A DNA stretch of 18,308 bases from positions 1 through 18,308 of the forward strand of contig JAYTQU010000128.1 in the NCBI GenBank assembly GCA_043746555.1, in the 5' to 3' direction. This document shows positions 16,006-18,308 of the stretch, one piece after another. Each line of letters starts with the position of its first letter. The stretch's first letter is position 1. Under the pieces are notes generated by a model. It made no database searches. It was given only the letters and a program-made list of their open reading frames with translations, and was not told where the DNA came from. Origin of the DNA: CAZQYC01 sp043746555 (GTDB taxonomy: Bacteria > Pseudomonadota > Gammaproteobacteria > Steroidobacterales > Steroidobacteraceae). Made by a program: the position numbers and the translations under genes.

Positions 16006-16038
16006 GACAAATTCGTCCACTCGCGAGACTAATTTGTC
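16006..16038. promoter_or_regulatory. Candidate enhancer (upstream activator site): inverted repeat
   Basis: GACAAATT (16006-16013) and AATTTGTC (16031-16038) are perfect 8-bp arms around 17 bp. The spacer contains a second perfect palindrome, CTCGCGAG (16020-16027). The centre lies about 180 bp upstream of the predicted transcription start, where enhancer sites of sigma-54 activators usually sit. Related TTTCGCGA and TTTCGCGG repeats follow at 16047-16054 and 16060-16067. That the adjacent activator binds here is inference. Confidence 0.5.
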
Positions 16039-16144
16039 ATCGCTTGTTTCGCGACGTTATTTCGCGGATCTGAAATTCGACCTGGACAAGGATGTCCATG
16101 CGACCCGCACTCGCTTCCGTCTGCCCGCCAGACAAGCAACCGGA

Positions 16145-16157
16145 ACTCAATGGGTTA
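16145..16157 (+). promoter_or_regulatory. Candidate IHF-binding site
   Basis: ACTCAATGGGTTA matches the IHF consensus WATCAA-N4-TTR at eight of nine defined positions (C in place of the second A). It lies between the candidate enhancer and the -24 element, the usual place for IHF-assisted looping at sigma-54 promoters. One-mismatch hits occur by chance, so support comes mainly from position. Confidence 0.4.
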
Positions 16158-16173
16158 CGAACGTTGTCGACTT

Positions 16174-16189
16174 TGGCACGGCGATTGCT
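16174..16189 (+). promoter_or_regulatory. Sigma-54 (-24/-12) promoter of the eCIS operon
   Basis: TGGCACG, four bases (GCGA), then TTGCT exactly matches the sigma-54 consensus TGGCACG-N4-TTGCW, with GG (16175-16176) and GC (16187-16188) separated by the required 10 bp. Transcription would start near 16200, about 20 bases before the ATG at 16220. A gene for a sigma-54 activator ends 378 bp upstream in the same direction. Confidence 0.85.
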
Positions 16190-16219
16190 ATATGCAATGA
16201 AAGAGACGGCACCAAAATC

Positions 16220-16606
16220 ATGAGCCCTCAGTGTGTGGAAGCGGAACTAATGCGTCAGTTGGCGCGCTATTTTCGCGACAACCCGCTGGCGTGCGACACC
16301 GCAGAGGGCGCGCTTCGTTGGTGGTTGCCGCAGGAATCTAAAGTTAGTGAAAGCATGGTAGTCACGGCACTTAACGAAATGGTCGCTCAAGGCGCGCTTG
16401 AAACATTGACGGCGGTCGATGGCCGAATTCGCTATCGACGCAATGCAATTCTCGAATCTAGATCGGTACTCGATCGGCTTGCCAAAATCGAGACGCTCGA
16501 TGATTCAACCGTAGATGAAGCAACGCACAGCAGCGCTCACAACAACGCTCAGAAAGACGACGAAGTAAACGCCAGTGAGTGCGACCCAATGGACGACACG
16601 CAATGA
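16220..16606 (+). CDS. Small winged-helix-like protein with acidic tail, first gene of the eCIS operon
   Basis: A protein of 128 residues. I do not recognise a named family. Residues 1-75 look like a winged helix: ELMRQLARYFRDNPLACDTA, GALRWWLPQESKVSESMVV, TALNEMVAQGALETLTA and a final strand pair ending RIRYRRN. The last 50 residues are hydrophilic, Asp/Asn/Ser-rich and probably disordered. The start is taken as ATG 16220, just downstream of the predicted sigma-54 transcription start; the same frame is open back to 15860 but has only TTG or CTG codons there. No strong ribosome binding site is visible, a weakness of this start. Its stop overlaps the start of the DUF4255 gene (ATGA, 16603-16606). 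It may be a DNA-binding regulator or a particle-associated adaptor. Confidence 0.68.
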   Translation: MSPQCVEAELMRQLARYFRDNPLACDTAEGALRWWLPQESKVSESMVVTALNEMVAQGALETLTAVDGRIRYRRNAILESRSVLDRLAKIETLDDSTVDEATHSSAHNNAQKDDEVNASECDPMDDTQ

Positions 16607-17163
16607 GCGGTTTTAATGCGATTCGCGCTGTAAGCGATACGATCGACGCGCTGCTGGTTCAGTCGCTTGGCGTCGCTACCGAACGCAATATTCCGCCGTA
16701 CCAGCTCACTGCGACTACGCCGCTAGTCAGCATCTTTCTCTATCGAGTGCAGTCGAATCCGTTTCTCGGCAATCTCGACTGGCAGGCGATCACGTCCACG
16801 CAGTTGCAGGCGCCGCCGTTTGCTTTGAACTTGCAATATATGTTGACGCCATACGGCTCCGATCAATCGCAAATTCAACAGCTCACCGGCGAAATCATGC
16901 GCACCTTGCACGACCAACCGGTGATTCGCACTGGCCATCCTGCCTTGTCGCCGGATCTGTCGACCATGACAGAGGAGCTGCGCATCGTGCCGCACCAATT
17001 ATCGCTCAACGATTCGCTGGATTTGTGGAAGGCCTTCGGCGCGAATGTGGCGTATCGACTTTCGATCACCTACGAAGTGTCGACGATCGTTATCGACAGT
17101 CAGATTACCCGAAACATCGCACGTGTAGCCGAGCGCGTCGTCGACCTGAGTACGCTGCGATGA
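16603..17163 (+). CDS. DUF4255 domain protein, Pvc16/Afp16-like eCIS tube-capping protein
   Basis: A protein of 186 residues, the usual length for the DUF4255 (Pvc16 N-terminal) family. Family-like features are an N-terminal helix (FNAIRAVSDTIDALL), PPFALNLQYMLTPYG, the TGEIMRTLHDQPVIRTGHPAL region, and EELRIVPHQLSLNDSLDLWK followed by AFGANVAYRLSITYEVSTIV. In PVC/Afp-type contractile injection systems this protein acts at the terminus of the inner tube and sheath. It starts by ATGA overlap with the winged-helix gene and ends by ATGA overlap with the ATPase gene (17160-17163), so the three are one translationally coupled operon. The family assignment is from recalled motifs, but the neighbouring Pvc15-like ATPase independently supports it. 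Confidence 0.87.
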   Translation: MSGFNAIRAVSDTIDALLVQSLGVATERNIPPYQLTATTPLVSIFLYRVQSNPFLGNLDWQAITSTQLQAPPFALNLQYMLTPYGSDQSQIQQLTGEIMRTLHDQPVIRTGHPALSPDLSTMTEELRIVPHQLSLNDSLDLWKAFGANVAYRLSITYEVSTIVIDSQITRNIARVAERVVDLSTLR

Positions 17164-18308
17164 CACAAAGCGCTACCAACCACGATACGTCGAGTGCTTC
17201 CTATAAAAGCGATGCCGAGTTACTAGTCGATTTGCTGGGACGGCTTAACGAACGACTAGCCGTATTAGTTGCGGTGCGTCGCGCTCACTCTGTTGCCGAT
17301 CCAGCGCTCAAGGGATTAGTAATTACGGATACGGAAGTCGACGAACTGATCGCCTCCGATTTGCATGCGGATACTTCGGTGGATTTCGATCTCGGTAGCT
17401 TGTGGTCCGGAGTCGAAGCGCGATTGGCGGAAGCGACTGCGTTGCGATGGGTGCAGTTGCGCGAGCGCTTAGGGCTCAGCGCGTTTGAGATGGAAGTGTT
17501 GTTGGCCTGCTTGGCGCCGGAAGCCGAACGTCGATTCGAACGCATTTATGGATACTTAAACGATGGCATAGCGCAGCGCTACCCGACGGCGGATCTTCTG
17601 TTGCGATTACTAGCGCCGCGACGAGCTCGCAGCCAGTTGCAGGCAATGTTCGCACCCGATGCACGGCTTGCCCGTTACGGTTTGCTCATGGCGCACGCCG
17701 AATCCGCCGGAGCGCCGGCAACGTATCGGGTCAGCGACGGCATCGTCCGATATTTACTGGGTCAGGGGGGCATCGATACTTTGTTGGCGAAGTGTTGGTG
17801 TCCAGTCGGTCATCCGCCGCTAAGTGAATCGCTGTGGGTGAAGCTCGAAGAGAATACGGAACTCGCTGCCTTGGTCCGCCGTCATCGCGCAGTTGCCCAC
17901 GAAGGTTCAGCCGGCAGTCAATCGGTACAAGAAAGGCCAGCCGAGAATCAGTTGCCGCTTCATGACACACCATTGGTTGTCGTCGTGCGCGGACGAGCGG
18001 GAAGTGGTCGCCGCTATTTGGTCGAGTCCGCGTGCCGCGAACTCGGTTGTGGTTGCATCGCGCTGGATGCGCGCTTACTGAAACGCAGCCCCGATCTTGA
18101 AAAAACTTTGATCGCGGCGTTTCGCGATTCGGCATTGGCGGGAGCGCCGGTTCTGCTCCATTCACTCGATGCTTGGTTTGACGATGCGGAGCGCTGCGAA
18201 GAATTGCGCACAATCGTGGAGCGATTGCTGATCGAGTTGGGCTGGGCGTTGTTTATCACGACTAATGATTTCGCCCCGCTAACCCGTTGGTGCGCGCGCG
18301 CACGTGTG
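17160..18308 (+). CDS. Pvc15/Afp15-like eCIS AAA+ ATPase, N-terminal part (runs off the window)
   Basis: The frame is open for 383 codons to the window edge. After a helical start (DAELLVDLLGRLNERLAVLV), residues about 95-200 form the winged-helix domain seen in eCIS ATPases: RERLGLSAFEMEVLLACLAP, then ERRFERIYGYLNDGIAQRYP and TADLLLRLL. A linker of about 50 residues precedes an AAA-like module starting near 271 (PLVVVVRGRAGSGRR). Its Walker A reads GRAGSGRR (278-285), with Arg where Lys is expected, and the Walker B position reads PVLLHSLDAW without the Asp-Glu pair. This first ATPase module is therefore probably inactive, and a second, canonical AAA+ domain is expected beyond the window. 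Family members support assembly of the injection particle. Start ATG overlaps the DUF4255 stop. Confidence 0.83.
   Translation, partial: MTQSATNHDTSSASYKSDAELLVDLLGRLNERLAVLVAVRRAHSVADPALKGLVITDTEVDELIASDLHADTSVDFDLGSLWSGVEARLAEATALRWVQLRERLGLSAFEMEVLLACLAPEAERRFERIYGYLNDGIAQRYPTADLLLRLLAPRRARSQLQAMFAPDARLARYGLLMAHAESAGAPATYRVSDGIVRYLLGQGGIDTLLAKCWCPVGHPPLSESLWVKLEENTELAALVRRHRAVAHEGSAGSQSVQERPAENQLPLHDTPLVVVVRGRAGSGRRYLVESACRELGCGCIALDARLLKRSPDLEKTLIAAFRDSALAGAPVLLHSLDAWFDDAERCEELRTIVERLLIELGWALFITTNDFAPLTRWCARARV

Larger units (their letters stand above)
15796..16219 (+). promoter_or_regulatory. Regulatory region of the eCIS operon
   Basis: A gap of 424 bp between the activator and the first operon gene. 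It holds an inverted repeat (16006-16038), an IHF-like site (16145-16157) and a sigma-54 promoter (16174-16189), described separately. Near its left end are three 12-bp units beginning GTCGAT (15810-15845). An open frame in phase with the first operon gene runs from 15860 through the region, but it contains no ATG before 16220 and crosses the promoter, so I do not treat it as coding. Confidence 0.7.

Noticed and set aside
15860..16219. N-terminal extension of the first eCIS operon gene (open frame, TTG at 15998)
   Set aside because: It has no ATG, no ribosome binding site and no recognisable domain, and it overlaps a perfect sigma-54 promoter and the inverted repeat. The ATG at 16220 lies just downstream of the predicted transcription start.
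16197..16223. Eight-codon mini-frame (ATG at 16197 to TGA) as a leader peptide
   Set aside because: Its ATG lies at or upstream of the predicted transcription start, so it would not be fully transcribed.
1..18308. CRISPR arrays, tRNA or rRNA genes, intact insertion sequences
   Set aside because: I looked for regular spaced repeats, cloverleaf-like sequences and transposase motifs by eye and found none. Only short tandem heptamers and palindromes are present.

Overview
The window looks like chromosomal DNA of a gammaproteobacterium, probably from the Xanthomonadales/Lysobacterales or a near relative. This rests on recalled family resemblance: a VNG-repeat exported protein of a type I associate with that group, (GRGACNC)n heptamer arrays between genes, an RsmC-like/RsuA-like rRNA-modification pair and a PcaF-type thiolase. 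No rRNA, tRNA, CRISPR array or intact insertion sequence was seen. Two decayed gene remnants lie among the housekeeping genes.

Layout: 1-130 is a long imperfect palindrome of dispersed-repeat type. 178-3435 is an orphan hybrid histidine kinase (PAS x3, HisKA, HATPase, two receivers, HPt). 3876-4439 (-) is a small SAM methyltransferase. 4507-4773 is the C-terminal stump of a flotillin-like gene. 4788-6163 is a TauD-like dioxygenase overlapping a DUF1697 gene. 6135-6455 (-) is a GIY-YIG protein. 6654-7337 is a VNG-repeat exported protein. 7375-8130 (-) is an HExxE protein of unknown function. 8262-10012 (-) is the RsuA-like/RsmC-like overlapping pair. 10009-10320 (-) is the wreck of a CNT nucleoside transporter. 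10356-11300 (-) is an exported alpha/beta hydrolase. 11389-12603 is a 3-oxoadipyl-CoA-type thiolase. 12666-13859 is a two-HKD cardiolipin-synthase-like protein.

The most notable part is the right end, 14422 to the edge. It encodes a sigma-54 enhancer-binding protein with a degenerate receiver. After a 424-bp gap comes a tightly overlapping operon: a small winged-helix-like protein, a DUF4255/Pvc16-family protein, and the first 383 residues of a Pvc15-type AAA+ ATPase. The last two mark an extracellular contractile injection system (eCIS: PVC/Afp-type phage-tail-like particle), whose structural genes should lie to the right. The gap contains a perfect sigma-54 -24/-12 element at 16174-16189, a one-mismatch IHF-like site at 16145-16157 and a perfect 8-bp-arm inverted repeat at 16006-16038, in the order enhancer, bend, promoter. 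My model is that the neighbouring activator switches on the eCIS operon through RNA polymerase-sigma54. The promoter lies inside the ATG-less upstream extension of the first operon gene, which argues for an ATG start at 16220 and a 128-residue product.
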